Part shown: positions 1-9,157 of the stretch, piece after piece | Position numbering within the stretch: position 1 is the first letter of the stretch | Layout: each line of letters opens with the position of its first letter | DNA from: JAMOAD01 sp023621955 | Lineage (GTDB): Bacteria; Acidobacteriota; Aminicenantia; JAMOAD01 | Length of the DNA: 53,198 nt | Reading direction: 5' to 3' | Assembly (NCBI GenBank): GCA_035403085.1 | Contig: DAONEM010000014.1 | Coordinates: 1-53,198 of the forward strand | The notes under the pieces: generated by a model | Seen by the model: the letters and a program-made list of their open reading frames with translations, nothing else | What the model was told of the DNA's origin: nothing | The model's database searches: none | Translations under genes and position numbers: made by a program

Positions 1-789
1 GAGAAAGAGATCAAGGAGATCGCCGAACTGCTCCACAAGAACGGCTCTTACCTCTACATGGACGGAGCCAACTTCAACGCCCTCATGGGTCACGTCCAGC
101 CGGAATCGATCGGCGTCGATGTCCTTCACCTCAACCTCCACAAGACCTTCTCCACACCCCACGGCGGCGGCGGCCCCGGTTGCGGCGCCGTCGGAGTCAG
201 AAAGGAGTTTGAACCCTTCCTTCCCATTCCCGTGATCAGAGAGGGAGGAGAGGGCACTCTGAGAGTCCTCTTCGACCGTCCCGATTCCATCGGAAAGGTC
301 CGCTCCTTCTTCGGCAACTTCAGCGTTATCGTCAAAGGCTTGGCCTACGTCCTCTCCCTCGGCGGAGAGGGGCTGAAAACGGCCACAGAGCGCGCTGTTC
401 TCAACGCCAACTACCTGCGCAGTCTTCTTCAGGAGACCTACCACCTCCCCTACAAACTCCCTACCCTCCACGAAGTCGTCTTCTCCGAGGAGAGCTTCAA
501 AGATTTCGGAATCAAGACCTCCGACGTCGCCAAACGGCTCCTGGACTACGGGTTTCACCCCCCGACGGTCTACTTCCCCCTCATCGTTCACGGCGCCTTG
601 ATGATGGAGCCCACCGAGTCGGAGAGCAAGGAGACCTTGGACGAGTTCGCACAGACCATGAAGATCATCCACAAAGAGGCCGAAACCGAGCCCGAGCTTC
701 TCAAGACCGCCCCCCACATCGCCCCTATCAGGCGACTGGACGAAGCCTTGGCGGCCAAACAGGCACGACTGGTCTATAAACCGGAATAA
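1..789 (+). CDS. gcvPB: Glycine dehydrogenase (decarboxylating) subunit 2, 5'-partial
   Basis: This is the C-terminal part of the P-protein beta subunit of the glycine cleavage system, which decarboxylates glycine with PLP and passes the aminomethyl group to the H-protein. The frame is open from base 1, so the start lies outside the window; 262 codons are visible. The PLP-binding region HLNLHKTFSTPHGGGGPG is present and its Lys is the expected Schiff-base residue. It is the split form of GcvP, common in anaerobes, Gram-positives and archaea. glyQ begins 20 bases downstream, so glycine breakdown and glycyl-tRNA charging look co-transcribed. Confidence 0.95.
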   Translation, partial: EKEIKEIAELLHKNGSYLYMDGANFNALMGHVQPESIGVDVLHLNLHKTFSTPHGGGGPGCGAVGVRKEFEPFLPIPVIREGGEGTLRVLFDRPDSIGKVRSFFGNFSVIVKGLAYVLSLGGEGLKTATERAVLNANYLRSLLQETYHLPYKLPTLHEVVFSEESFKDFGIKTSDVAKRLLDYGFHPPTVYFPLIVHGALMMEPTESESKETLDEFAQTMKIIHKEAETEPELLKTAPHIAPIRRLDEALAAKQARLVYKPE

Positions 790-809
790 ACAGGATATCG
801 GGAGACCCA

Positions 810-1655
810 ATGAGGATTCAAGACATATTTCTGACCCTTTCGGAGTATTGGAAAGGTCAGGGTTGTTACATCGCCCCGACCTACGACATGGAAGTCGGCG
901 CGGGAACCATGAGCCCGGAGACGTTCTTCAAGGTTCTTGGTCCCAAGCCCTGCCGAGCGGCCTACATGCAGCCGGCCCGGAGGCCTACCGACGGCCGTTA
1001 CGGAGAGAATCCCAACCGCGTCCAGAAGCACTTCCAGTACCAGGTGATTCTGAAACCTGCCCCCGTGGACGGTCAGGAGCTCTACATCAAGAGTCTTGAA
1101 GCCTTGGGAATCCCCCTGAAGAACCACTTCCTCTCCTTCGAGGAAGACAACTGGGAATCCCCCACCCTCGGCGCCTGGGGCGTCGGGTGGCAGGTCATGC
1201 TCAACGGAATGGAGGTGACCCAGTTCACCTATTTCCAGCAGGCGGGGGGGGTCGACCTCTCCCCCGTCTCGCTGGAGATCACCTACGGCATCGAAAGGCT
1301 GGGCCTCTTCCTGGCCCAGAAGGACAACATCTACGATCTCGAATGGGGCCAGGGGGTCACCTACAGGGACCTTCGAATGGCCGAAGAGAAACAGTTCTCC
1401 CAGTACAACTTCCAAGAGGCGGACATAGCCAATCTGACGGAGAACTTCGAACGGACCAAGAGAGAGATTCCAGGGCTTTTGGAGAAGCGGCTCTACCTGC
1501 CCGCCTACGATTTGGCCCTGAAACTCTCCCACCTCTTCAACCTTCTGGACAGCCGCCGGGCTCTCTCCATCAACCAGAGGATGGCGACGATCCTGACAAT
1601 CCGAAACTTCACAAAGAGCATTGCCGCCCTCGCCCTTGAGGAGGGATCCCTATGA
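810..1655 (+). CDS. glyQ: Glycyl-tRNA synthetase alpha subunit
   Basis: This is the catalytic alpha subunit of the heterotetrameric bacterial glycyl-tRNA synthetase. The 281-aa protein opens with the family hallmark QDIFLTLSEYWKGQGC and contains PARRPTDGRYGENPNR and the class II core around residues 60-170. Length is close to the usual 280-300 aa. The start is ATG at 810, preceded by a GGGAG ribosome site. Its last bases overlap the glyS start (ATGA), indicating translational coupling of the two subunits. Confidence 0.98.
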   Translation: MRIQDIFLTLSEYWKGQGCYIAPTYDMEVGAGTMSPETFFKVLGPKPCRAAYMQPARRPTDGRYGENPNRVQKHFQYQVILKPAPVDGQELYIKSLEALGIPLKNHFLSFEEDNWESPTLGAWGVGWQVMLNGMEVTQFTYFQQAGGVDLSPVSLEITYGIERLGLFLAQKDNIYDLEWGQGVTYRDLRMAEEKQFSQYNFQEADIANLTENFERTKREIPGLLEKRLYLPAYDLALKLSHLFNLLDSRRALSINQRMATILTIRNFTKSIAALALEEGSL

Positions 1656-3876
1656 GCGAATACCTTCTTGAAATCTTAACCGAAGAGCTTCCCCCCACCC
1701 ACCAGGAGGCGGGAAAAAGCCAGCTGAAGACTCTCTTTCTGGAGAACCTCAAAGCCCAGAGAATCGACTACAACGAGTTGAAGGTTCTCGCCACGGAGAG
1801 GCGTCTCATCGTCCGAATCAAAGGGATCGCCGCCAACCAAAGAGCCGAAGAAGAGGTCATCATGGGGCCTTCCCGGAAGGTCGCCTACGACGACGCAGGC
1901 AACCCCACCCAAGCGGCCCTCGGCTTCGCCAAGAAGCTCAACCTTCCTCTGGAAGAGATGACATTCTTGGATACCCCCAAGGGGGAGTACCTCTCCTTCA
2001 AGAAGATCCACGAGGGGCTTGCCACGGAAGAGGTTCTCCAGAAGATCCTCCCTCAGGTCCTCGGCTCCCTCTCCTTCCCCAAGAATATGGTCTGGAACGA
2101 TTCGGGAGTCTCTTTCTCCCGTCCGATCCGCTCCATTCTCTCCCTGATCGACGACCATCCCCTCCCCTTCTCCTTCGGAGGAATCAAGGCTGGAAAGGTC
2201 TCCAGGGGCAACCTGATCCTCACCTCCAACTCGGAGATTCTCATCGGTCACGCCGAAGTCTACGATGAAGCCCTCCGGGAGAGTCTCGTCCTGATCCACG
2301 AAGAGGAACGTCTTGACCTCATCAGCAAAGGCTTTGCCGAGATCGAGGCGAGGGAAGGGGTCAAGATTCTCCCCAACCAGGAACTCCTCCAAGAGTTGGT
2401 AAGGATGGTGGAGTACCCGGTCGTCTTCACGGGAACCTTCCCCGAGGATTTCCTCTCCATCCCCGGCGAGATCATCGGCTCCTTCCTCCAGCGTGAGAAG
2501 CGCCTCTTCCTGACCGAGAGGGAAGGAAGGGTCTGCCCCCGTTTCGTGGGCATCGCCGACGCCTCCCCCGAAGCCCTCCCCAACATCGTGACNNNNNNNN
2601 NNNNNNNNNNNNNNNNNNNNNNNNNNNNNNNNNNNNNNNNNNNNNNNNNNNNNNNNNNNNNNNNNNNNNNNNNNNNNNNNNNNNNNNNNNNNCCCGTTTC
2701 GTGGGCATCGCCGACGCCTCCCCCGAAGCCCTCCCCAACATCGTGACTGGCTTCCAGAGAGTCGTCAAGGCCACCCTTCAGGACGCCCTCTTCTTCTGGA
2801 AACACGACCTCACCCTGGACGAGAACGCCCTCGTCGAAGATCTGAGCAACACCCTCTACGGTGAGAACCTGGGAAGCTACAGGGACAAGTCCCTCCGCCT
2901 CATGGGCCTTGCCGAGAACCTCGCGGACCGCTTCGACAGCTCCTTGGCTCCCACTCTTAAGGAGGCCGCCAGGCTCTGTAAGATCGATCAGCTCACCGAT
3001 ATGGTCAAGGAGTTCCCCTCCCTGCAGGGAAAGGCCGGCGGGCTTCTCCTCAAGGAGAAGGGGTACCCCGAAGAGGTTTGGAAAGCCGTTTACGAACACT
3101 ACAACCCGGTCAACGTCGAAGAGGACCTGCCCACATCGATCTCCGGCCGCATTCTCTCCCTCTCGGACCGTCTCGACTCCCTCTGCGGCGCCATGGCCAC
3201 GGGACAGGAGTTCTCGGGAACGAAAGATCCCTTCGGATTGCGCCGATTGGGGAACACCATCGTCAAGCTCTTGGTGGAGGGAAACCTTCCCTTCTCCCTG
3301 GAAGACCTTCTCGAACAGACCCTTCTTCTCCACGTCCCCGAAGAGACGGCCAAGAGGGAGGAGATCGCCGGAAAGACCAGGGAGTTTCTCCACCAGCGTT
3401 TCCGATTCTACGCCGAAGAGGTCAGAGGCCTCCCCTACGACGCCGTCAACGGGGTCGTCAAGACCGGTCTCGATTTTCTGGAGAGCGACCTGAAGAGAAT
3501 CGAAGCCCTGTCTCTGACGAAGAACCTGGAAGCCTTCCAAAAGCTTGTTCTCTCCTATAAACGGGTCAAGAACATCCTCAAAAACTCGACAGAGGAGTAC
3601 AGCCTCGACGAATCCCTCCTTCAGGAAAAAGAGGAGAAAGAGCTTTACCAGATCTTCCAGGTCGTCTCGGAAGAAGCAGAGCCATCCCTGAGCTCCGGGG
3701 AGTTCATGAAGGCTCAGGAGGCCCTGCTGATGCTGAGGCCCTTCATCGACCGTTTCTTCGATCGTATCCTGGTCATGGCCGAGGACGTGAACCTCAAGAA
3801 CAACCGAATCGCTCTCCTGCGTAGTCTCTCCTCTCTCTTTGAGAGGGTGGCGGACTATTCTGAGATCGTTCTTTAA
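1652..3876 (+). CDS. glyS: Glycyl-tRNA synthetase beta subunit, interrupted by an assembly gap
   Basis: This is the tRNA-binding and editing-type beta subunit that partners GlyQ. The N-terminal part (MSEYLLEILTEELPP onward) and the C-terminal part are separated by 100 Ns at 2593-2692. The 55 bases before the gap (2538-2592) are repeated exactly after it (2693-2747). Removing the Ns and one copy (155 bases) puts both halves in one frame and gives 689 aa, the normal GlyS length of about 690. The gene is therefore almost certainly intact, and the break is an artefact. The start overlaps the glyQ stop by ATGA. Confidence 0.95.
2538..2747. other. Assembly gap (100 N) with 55-bp duplicated flanks in glyS
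   Basis: Ns occupy 2593-2692. Bases 2538-2592 and 2693-2747 are identical over exactly 55 nt. This is what a scaffolder leaves when two contigs that overlap by one k-mer (k=55) are joined without merging. It is not a biological repeat. Confidence 0.95.
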
Positions 3877-3889
3877 CGGCAGGTTCCCG

Positions 3890-5314
3890 ATGAAGGCCTT
3901 CCCCTTCACGAAGGTGGTGGCCACCCTTGGCCCCTCCTCCTCGTCTCCGGTCCGACTACGCTCGCTCCTGAAGGCCGGGATGGACGGTGTCCGCCTCAAC
4001 TTCTCCCATCTCTCCTACGGCGATTCCCGGGCCCTCATCGAGACGGTCCGCAGACTCTCCCAGGAGCTCAACATCCCCCTTCCCATCATGCAAGACCTGC
4101 GGGGTCCCAAGCTGAGGGTCGGCCTCCTTCCCTCCCCCCTCAAGCTGACGAGGCAACAGGATGTGGTCATCCTCTGTGACCCGGAAGGCGAGGTTCCCCC
4201 TTGCCCTGTTCAGATTCCCTCGGACTTCTCCGACCTTCCCATCTACACCAAGAGCGGAGACCGGCTCCTTCTCGACGACGGTAAGATCGAGCTGAAGGTG
4301 ACCGGGAGGGAGAGAGGCTGGGTGAGGGCACGGGTCGTCGTCGGCGGAACCCTCCTTTCCAACAAAGGCATCAACCTCCCCAACACGGTGATCACCTCTC
4401 TTCCCCCGATCACCGAGAAGGACAGGGAAGACCTTCGGTTCGGGGCCGAGAACGGGGTCGATCAGATCGCCCTCTCCTTCGTCCAGAGCGCCCAGGATGT
4501 TCTCCTGCTCAGGCGTGAACTCGCCTCTCTGGGTTCCAAGGCGGCGGTCTTCGCCAAGATCGAGAAGCCTCTGGCCGTGAAAAACCTGGAGGCCATTCTC
4601 CCGGTGGCCGACGGAATCATCATCGCCCGGGGGGATCTGGGGGTTGAGACAAGGGCGGAAGAGCTCTTCCTGCTCCAGAAGGGGATTCTCCAACGGGCCC
4701 ACCGCATGGGCAAGAGCGTTGTTCTCGCCACTCAGCTCCTGGAATCGATGATGGCCCTTCCCACACCGACCAGGGCCGAAGTCAGCGACATCTCCGCGGC
4801 GATCCTGGACGGCGTGGACATTCTTCTCCTCTCCGGGGAGACCGCCGTAGGCCCCTACCCAGCCCAGGCCGTCCAAACCCTCAAGAAGGTCGCCTCCCAG
4901 GTGGAGCGTTCCCCCTACGTGCAACCTTCGCCGGGGGTCTCGGTCACTCGGGAGAGGGAGATCATGAACTCTGTAGTCCACTCGGCCGTCGTCGCCGCGG
5001 AGAGTTTAAAAGCCCGCTGGATCGTTGTCTTCAGCCTCTCCGGGGCCACCGCCCTCCTTCTCTCCAAGTACCGCCCCCCCTGCCCTCTCATGGCCTTCTC
5101 TCCGGACCCCCTGGTTCTCAACAACATGGCCCTCTACAGAGGCACCCTCCCTCACCCTCTGGCCTTCGACGCCGATACGGACTCTCTCGTCGAGCGGGCC
5201 GTAGAGATTCTCCGCCAAGAGAAGAGGGTCTCCACTGGGGATAGGATCGTCGTCGTCGGCGGCGTGATCCCCGCCATCGGGGCGACGAACCTGATGAGGA
5301 TCATTGTCATCTGA
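3890..5314 (+). CDS. pyk: Pyruvate kinase
   Basis: This enzyme converts phosphoenolpyruvate and ADP to pyruvate and ATP at the end of glycolysis. The 474-aa protein has the N-terminal MDGVRLNFSH substrate/K+ site, the catalytic-lysine segment AKIEKP and the signature IIARGDLGVE, followed by a C-terminal allosteric-type domain ending in GGVIPAIGATN. The frame is open from 3839, but that start lies inside glyS. ATG at 3890 is preferred because it gives the standard N-terminus and sits 13 bases after the glyS stop. Pyruvate made here could feed the PFOR encoded at 41-44 kb. Confidence 0.97.
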   Translation: MKAFPFTKVVATLGPSSSSPVRLRSLLKAGMDGVRLNFSHLSYGDSRALIETVRRLSQELNIPLPIMQDLRGPKLRVGLLPSPLKLTRQQDVVILCDPEGEVPPCPVQIPSDFSDLPIYTKSGDRLLLDDGKIELKVTGRERGWVRARVVVGGTLLSNKGINLPNTVITSLPPITEKDREDLRFGAENGVDQIALSFVQSAQDVLLLRRELASLGSKAAVFAKIEKPLAVKNLEAILPVADGIIIARGDLGVETRAEELFLLQKGILQRAHRMGKSVVLATQLLESMMALPTPTRAEVSDISAAILDGVDILLLSGETAVGPYPAQAVQTLKKVASQVERSPYVQPSPGVSVTREREIMNSVVHSAVVAAESLKARWIVVFSLSGATALLLSKYRPPCPLMAFSPDPLVLNNMALYRGTLPHPLAFDADTDSLVERAVEILRQEKRVSTGDRIVVVGGVIPAIGATNLMRIIVI

Positions 5315-5376
5315 CCCTTTTCACAGACCGATCCCTTGAACCGACAAGGCTTCGCAATTTTCTTCCCCGTTTCCCC

Positions 5377-5405
5377 TTGATTTTTCCCGGACCTTTCTGT
5401 AAAAT
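5377..5405 (+). promoter_or_regulatory. Sigma70-type promoter of tRNA-Lys
   Basis: TTGATT (5377-5382) and TAAAAT (5400-5405) are separated by 17 bases. The expected start is near 5412, about 13 bases before the tRNA. Confidence 0.7.
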
Positions 5406-5424
5406 ACTCATCTATTTAGGAAAT

Positions 5425-5497
5425 GGCCCCATAGCTCAGCTGGCAGAGCAACTGACTCTTAATCAGTGGGTCGCAGGTTCGATCCCTGCTGGGGTCA
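5425..5497 (+). tRNA. tRNA-Lys(CTT)
   Basis: The 73-nt cloverleaf folds by eye. The acceptor GGCCCCA pairs with TGGGGTC (one G-T), followed by discriminator A. The D stem is GCTC/GAGC, the anticodon stem ACTGA/TCAGT with loop CTCTTAA, and the T stem GCAGG/CCTGC with loop TTCGATC. The anticodon CTT is at 5458-5460. CCA is not encoded, and a T-rich stretch follows. Confidence 0.97.
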
Positions 5498-5536
5498 TTT
5501 TTCCCTTCTTTTTCCTGAAACCGCCTACCCTATCTC

Positions 5537-5565
5537 TTGACAGAGAGCCTCTTTTCCGTTTCAAT
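5537..5565 (+). promoter_or_regulatory. Promoter abutting motA (possible leaderless start)
   Basis: TTGACA (5537-5542), a 17-base spacer and a weak -10 TTCAAT (5560-5565) lie just 5 bases before the motA ATG. The predicted +1 therefore falls on the start codon. The GGGAG directly touching the ATG is too close to act as a normal ribosome site. Confidence 0.5.
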
Positions 5566-5570
5566 GGGAG

Positions 5571-6356
5571 ATGGATCTCGCCAGCCTATTCGGCTTTATT
5601 GTCGCTTGGGGCCTCATTCTCGTCTCTCTCGCCATGGGTGCCGGTATCATCGGTTACTGGAACCTCCCCTCCATCGTCATCGTCTTCGGCGGCTGTATCG
5701 GTTCGGTGATGATGAAGTACCCCTTCAGCCAGCTCAAAGGGCTGATCAAGGTTATGAAGAACGCCTTTTTTAAGAAGCTGGACTCCTCGGAAGAGATCAT
5801 CAACACGATTCTCCTCCTCGCCATAGAGGCAAAAAAGACGGGGATCCTCGGCCTAGAGAGGGTCAAGGTTCCCCAACCCTTCCTCCAGAAAGGGATCCAG
5901 CTCGCCATCGACGGTGTCGAACCCGAACTGATCGCCTCGATTATGCGCATCGAACTGGCCACCATGGAGGAGCGGCATGAGAGCGGCAGGAGCATGCTGG
6001 AGAGCTTCGCCGAATACGCCCCTGCCTACGGGATGATCGGAACCCTCATCGGCCTTGTGGACATGCTTACCAAGATGGACGACCCCAAGTCGGTCGGCCC
6101 CGGTATGGCCGTAGCCATCCTGACAACCCTCTACGGAGCCCTCCTGGCTAACGCCCTCTTTCTTCCCTTGGCGGGAAAGCTCCAGCACTACGCCGAGGTG
6201 GAATCCCTTCAGAAACGTCTGATCATCAACGGAGTCCTCTCCATCGCTCAAGGAGACCACCCGGCCGTCATTCAGGAAAGGCTCTCTTCCTACCTTGATC
6301 CACAGAGGAGGGAACTCTTTCAGGAGCGTCAGGAACGGAAACGGAGAAAGGCTTGA
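5571..6356 (+). CDS. motA: Flagellar motor stator protein MotA
   Basis: This is the proton/sodium-channel stator subunit, in the inner membrane, that drives flagellar rotation. The 261-aa protein has the expected pattern: an N-terminal hydrophobic pair, a large charged cytoplasmic loop (about residues 60-150), then two hydrophobic segments including YAPAYGMIGTLIGLV and the conserved proline-containing stretch. The N-terminus MDLASLFGF matches the family, supporting the start at 5571. motB overlaps its stop by four bases. Transcription may come from the promoter at 5537-5565 or by read-through from the tRNA. Confidence 0.97.
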   Translation: MDLASLFGFIVAWGLILVSLAMGAGIIGYWNLPSIVIVFGGCIGSVMMKYPFSQLKGLIKVMKNAFFKKLDSSEEIINTILLLAIEAKKTGILGLERVKVPQPFLQKGIQLAIDGVEPELIASIMRIELATMEERHESGRSMLESFAEYAPAYGMIGTLIGLVDMLTKMDDPKSVGPGMAVAILTTLYGALLANALFLPLAGKLQHYAEVESLQKRLIINGVLSIAQGDHPAVIQERLSSYLDPQRRELFQERQERKRRKA

Positions 6357-7230
6357 ACGAAGAAGAAGGCCGCAAGAAACGCGAAAAGAAGGGGGCCCCC
6401 GGTTGGGTCGTGACCTATGGGGACATGATGTCCCTCCTTCTCACCTTCTTCATCATGTTGGTCTCCTACTCCAACATGGATATCGCCAAGTATAAGAGGT
6501 TACTCAACTCCCTCCAGGGGGCCTTCAACGTCAGCGAATCCAAACGGGTGGCGGTCAAGGAGGAGATCAACCCCGAGGCGGTCATCGCCGCCGCCCAGGC
6601 GACAACCAACGAAGACCGCAGGAGCGAAAGGAAGAAGGCTCTGGCGAGCCTTCTGAAAGAGTCGCTCTCGAAGATGAACCTGGCCGGCAAGCTGGACATC
6701 GTTGAGACCGACCAGGGGGTCATGTTGGCTGTCCAGGACTACGTGATGTTCGATTCCGCCAAGACTCTCGTCAAGGAGGGAGCGAAAAGCTTCCTTTCCA
6801 CTCTCTTGCCTATCCTCCAAAAGAGCCCTTACGAGATGATCGTCGAAGGCCATACCGACGACACTCCCATACAGAGCAGCTCCTACCCCTCCAACTGGGA
6901 GCTTTCGACCGCCCGCGCCGGCAGCGTCGTCCGTTACTTCATCGAAGAGGGAAAGCTCCCGGCCTCGAAGTTCATGGCCGTCGGATTCGCCGAAACCCGT
7001 CCCCTGGTCCCCAACGACACCCCTGAGAACAGGTCGAAAAACCGCCGAGTCAACANNNNNNNNNNNNNNNNNNNNNNNNNNNNNNNNNNNNNNNNNNNNN
7101 NNNNNNNNNNNNNNNNNNNNNNNNNNNNNNNNNNNNNNNNNNNNNNNNNNNNNNNCCCCTGGTCCCCAACGACACCCCTGAGAACAGGTCGAAAAACCGC
7201 CGAGTCAACATTGTTTTTGTGATACCATAA
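6353..7230 (+). CDS. motB: Flagellar motor protein MotB, interrupted by an assembly gap
   Basis: This stator subunit anchors MotA to peptidoglycan. It starts at TTG 6353, overlapping the motA stop (TTGA). It has a short basic N-terminus, a single membrane span with the proton-accepting Asp24 in YGDMMSLLLTFF, and an OmpA-like domain (IVEGHTDDTPIQ, SKNRRVN). The 100-N gap at 7056-7155 is flanked by a 55-base duplicate. Removing 155 bases restores the frame and the stop at 7228-7230, giving 240 aa, a normal MotB. Confidence 0.95.
7001..7210. other. Assembly gap (100 N) with 55-bp duplicated flanks in motB
   Basis: Ns occupy 7056-7155. Bases 7001-7055 are repeated exactly at 7156-7210. It has the same 55-nt geometry as the gap in glyS. 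Confidence 0.95.
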
Positions 7231-7234
7231 AAAC

Positions 7235-7990
7235 ATGACCAGATGGGACGATCTCTCAAGAAAGTACAACAAAGGGGATACCATATTCAAGTCCACCGAT
7301 GAGGGGCAGAGCGCCTTCGTCATCCAAAGCGGCAAAGTCAAGCTCACGAGGGACTTAGACGGAGACCAGATTCTCGTCGAAGAGCTCGTGAAGGGGGATA
7401 TCTTCGGAATCCCCTCCATGCTTCTCAACACCACCAGGCTCTACTACGCCGTCGCCGAAGAGAACGACACGGTTATCGTCGAGATTACCGCGAACATCTT
7501 CAGCGACATCCTCCAGAAGAACCCCGAGATCGCCTTACGAATCCTCTTCGGACTCTCGGAGGTCCTGGTCAACACGGAGATCACCCTCGCCAAGATGTAC
7601 TCCATGGTCCACTCCCCGAAACCGGAGATTCTGGTGGAAAGCAACAAGGTTCCTCTACCGGCCTCGGTTCGAGCCTCCCTCATCTTCCCGGGCAACCAGA
7701 TGAGCTTTCCCCTAATCTACACGGAGACCGTGATCGGGAGAAGGGATGCCTTCGGCAAGCTCCACCCCGACATCGATCTCTCGGAAGCGGACAAAGATAA
7801 ATACATCTCCCGACGGCACGGAGTCGTCTTCTTCCAGGACTCCTCCTTCTTCCTGAAAGAGGAGCTGGGGGTCATCAACGGAACCTACCTCAACGGTGAG
7901 AGGCTCAAGAGCGGAACCCCTTACAGCCTCAAAGTGGGCGATCAGATCAAGTTCTGCAATATTGAGGCCATTTTTCACATAGGGCCTTGA
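7235..7990 (+). CDS. Cyclic nucleotide-binding / FHA two-domain protein
   Basis: The 251-aa cytoplasmic protein joins a cNMP-binding beta-roll (about residues 10-125, with KGDTIF, GKVKL and KGDIFG) to an FHA phosphothreonine-binding domain (about 150-250, with IGRRDAFG, SRRHGVVF and NGTYLNGERL, all key FHA positions present). No helix-turn-helix is visible, so it is not a Crp-type regulator. It starts 4 bases after motB and is followed 10 bases later by dprA. By inference it couples a nucleotide signal to binding of a phosphorylated partner, perhaps in motility. A -10-like TACCAT preceded by TG lies 6 bases before its ATG. Confidence 0.88.
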   Translation: MTRWDDLSRKYNKGDTIFKSTDEGQSAFVIQSGKVKLTRDLDGDQILVEELVKGDIFGIPSMLLNTTRLYYAVAEENDTVIVEITANIFSDILQKNPEIALRILFGLSEVLVNTEITLAKMYSMVHSPKPEILVESNKVPLPASVRASLIFPGNQMSFPLIYTETVIGRRDAFGKLHPDIDLSEADKDKYISRRHGVVFFQDSSFFLKEELGVINGTYLNGERLKSGTPYSLKVGDQIKFCNIEAIFHIGP

Positions 7991-8000
7991 TGGGGACGCC

Positions 8001-9059
8001 GTGACCGGCGAACTTCTCGTCTCCCTTCAAGCCCTCTTCTTCCACGATCTTCCCCTTCTGGAAAGGGTCAAGGTCTCTCTTGACCGGGGCTTACGTGGAG
8101 AGGAGCTGATTCGGACCGCCACGCTCCCCAAACCCTCTCGGTTGCAGGAGGTTCTCCGTTTCCATCAAGAGGGGTACGGCCTGTTAGAGAAGAGGATCAG
8201 AGCCCTCAAGGGGGAGATTCTCCCCCTCCACTCCCCCCTCTACCCCTCGGCGCTTAAGGAGGGCTATGGGCCGCCCGCAGTCCTCTTCCTTCTGGGAGAC
8301 CCGAACCTCCTCTCGTCGCCTCTCCTCTCGGTGGTGGGGACCCGCACGCCCACCCCCTATGGGATCAACACGACCGGGCTCTTCTGCCGAAAGCTGGCTT
8401 CCTGGGGAATCACCATCGTCAGCGGCCTGGCCAGAGGGATCGATACGCAGGCCCATCGGGGGGCCCTTGAGTCGGGAAAGACCATCGCCGTTCTGGGGAG
8501 CGGTCTCGACCGGGTCTACCCGGCGGTGAACCTGAGGCTCGCCGCCGACATCGCTCGCTCCGGAGTGCTCCTGAGCGAGTTCCCTCCAGGCACGGGCGGC
8601 AAGCCCTTTCACTTCCCCCTTCGCAACCGAATCATCGCCTACCTCTCTCCGGCGACCCTCGTCGTCGAGGCCCGTAAGAGAAGCGGCTCCCTCATCACGG
8701 CCAACCTGGCCGTTGATGCGGGGCGGGATGTCTTCGCCCTCCCCGGAGACATCAACCGCTCCACCTCGGAGGGGACCAACGAGCTACTCAACAAAGGCGC
8801 CCGGCCGGCCCTCAGCCCTGAAGAGATCCTCCTTGCCCTCCCCTACGGCTTGACTCCCCCCACCCTTCCCCCTCCCAGAGACCTCCCGCCGCAAGAGCAG
8901 GCCCTTCTCTCCCTCTTGCCCCAAGGGGAAGAGAGGGAGTTCGATGAACTGGCCGAGGCCTCCTCCATGGGGACACCGGAGCTGATGTCCCTCCTGCTCA
9001 AGCTCCAACTCAAGGGCCTGGTCATGGTCACTCCCCTACATCGCTACAGGAGGTCCTAG
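8001..9059 (+). CDS. dprA: DNA-processing protein DprA
   Basis: DprA protects incoming single-stranded DNA and loads RecA during natural transformation. The 352-aa protein has the Rossmann-like DprA/Smf core: GTRTPTPYG, SGLARGIDTQAHRGAL, VLGSGLDRVYP, SEFPPGT and EARKRSGSLITANLA. A C-terminal winged-helix-like segment follows (about 295-350). The start is GTG 8001 with only a weak upstream GGGG. Its position between a signalling gene and the flagellar operon is unremarkable, since dprA is often separate from other competence genes. Confidence 0.95.
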   Translation: MTGELLVSLQALFFHDLPLLERVKVSLDRGLRGEELIRTATLPKPSRLQEVLRFHQEGYGLLEKRIRALKGEILPLHSPLYPSALKEGYGPPAVLFLLGDPNLLSSPLLSVVGTRTPTPYGINTTGLFCRKLASWGITIVSGLARGIDTQAHRGALESGKTIAVLGSGLDRVYPAVNLRLAADIARSGVLLSEFPPGTGGKPFHFPLRNRIIAYLSPATLVVEARKRSGSLITANLAVDAGRDVFALPGDINRSTSEGTNELLNKGARPALSPEEILLALPYGLTPPTLPPPRDLPPQEQALLSLLPQGEEREFDELAEASSMGTPELMSLLLKLQLKGLVMVTPLHRYRRS

Positions 9060-9117
9060 GAAGAGATGTCAAGATTCGGTCACCTCCCAGGAAAAGCCGC
9101 CGTTCTTAGCATCTTCC

Positions 9118-9144
9118 TTGATGGCACGGCTTTTGAGTTATATT
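9118..9144 (+). promoter_or_regulatory. Candidate promoter region of the flagellar operon
   Basis: Two overlapping readings are possible. One is a sigma54-like element TGGCACG (9122-9128), 4 bases, TTGA (9133-9136), which departs from the -12 consensus GC. The other is a sigma70-like TTGATG (9118-9123) and TATATT (9139-9144) with a short 15-base spacer. An inverted repeat AAAAGCCG (9092-9099)/CGGCTTTT (9127-9134) overlaps both. Neither reading is decisive. Confidence 0.35.
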
Positions 9145-9157
9145 TTCGGAGGCGAAA

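Noticed and set aside
2538..2747. Real direct repeat or frameshifted glyS
   Set aside because: Exact 55-nt flanks of a 100-N gap and frame restoration indicate assembly overlap instead.
2260..3999. 579-aa minus-strand frame across glyS
   Set aside because: It runs through the 100 Ns, overlaps glyS and pyk, and has no recognisable family; an antisense shadow plus gap artefact.
5315..5376. Possible terminator CCTTG/CAAGG after pyk
   Set aside because: Only 5 bp of stem and the T-rich stretch starts several bases later; too weak to call.
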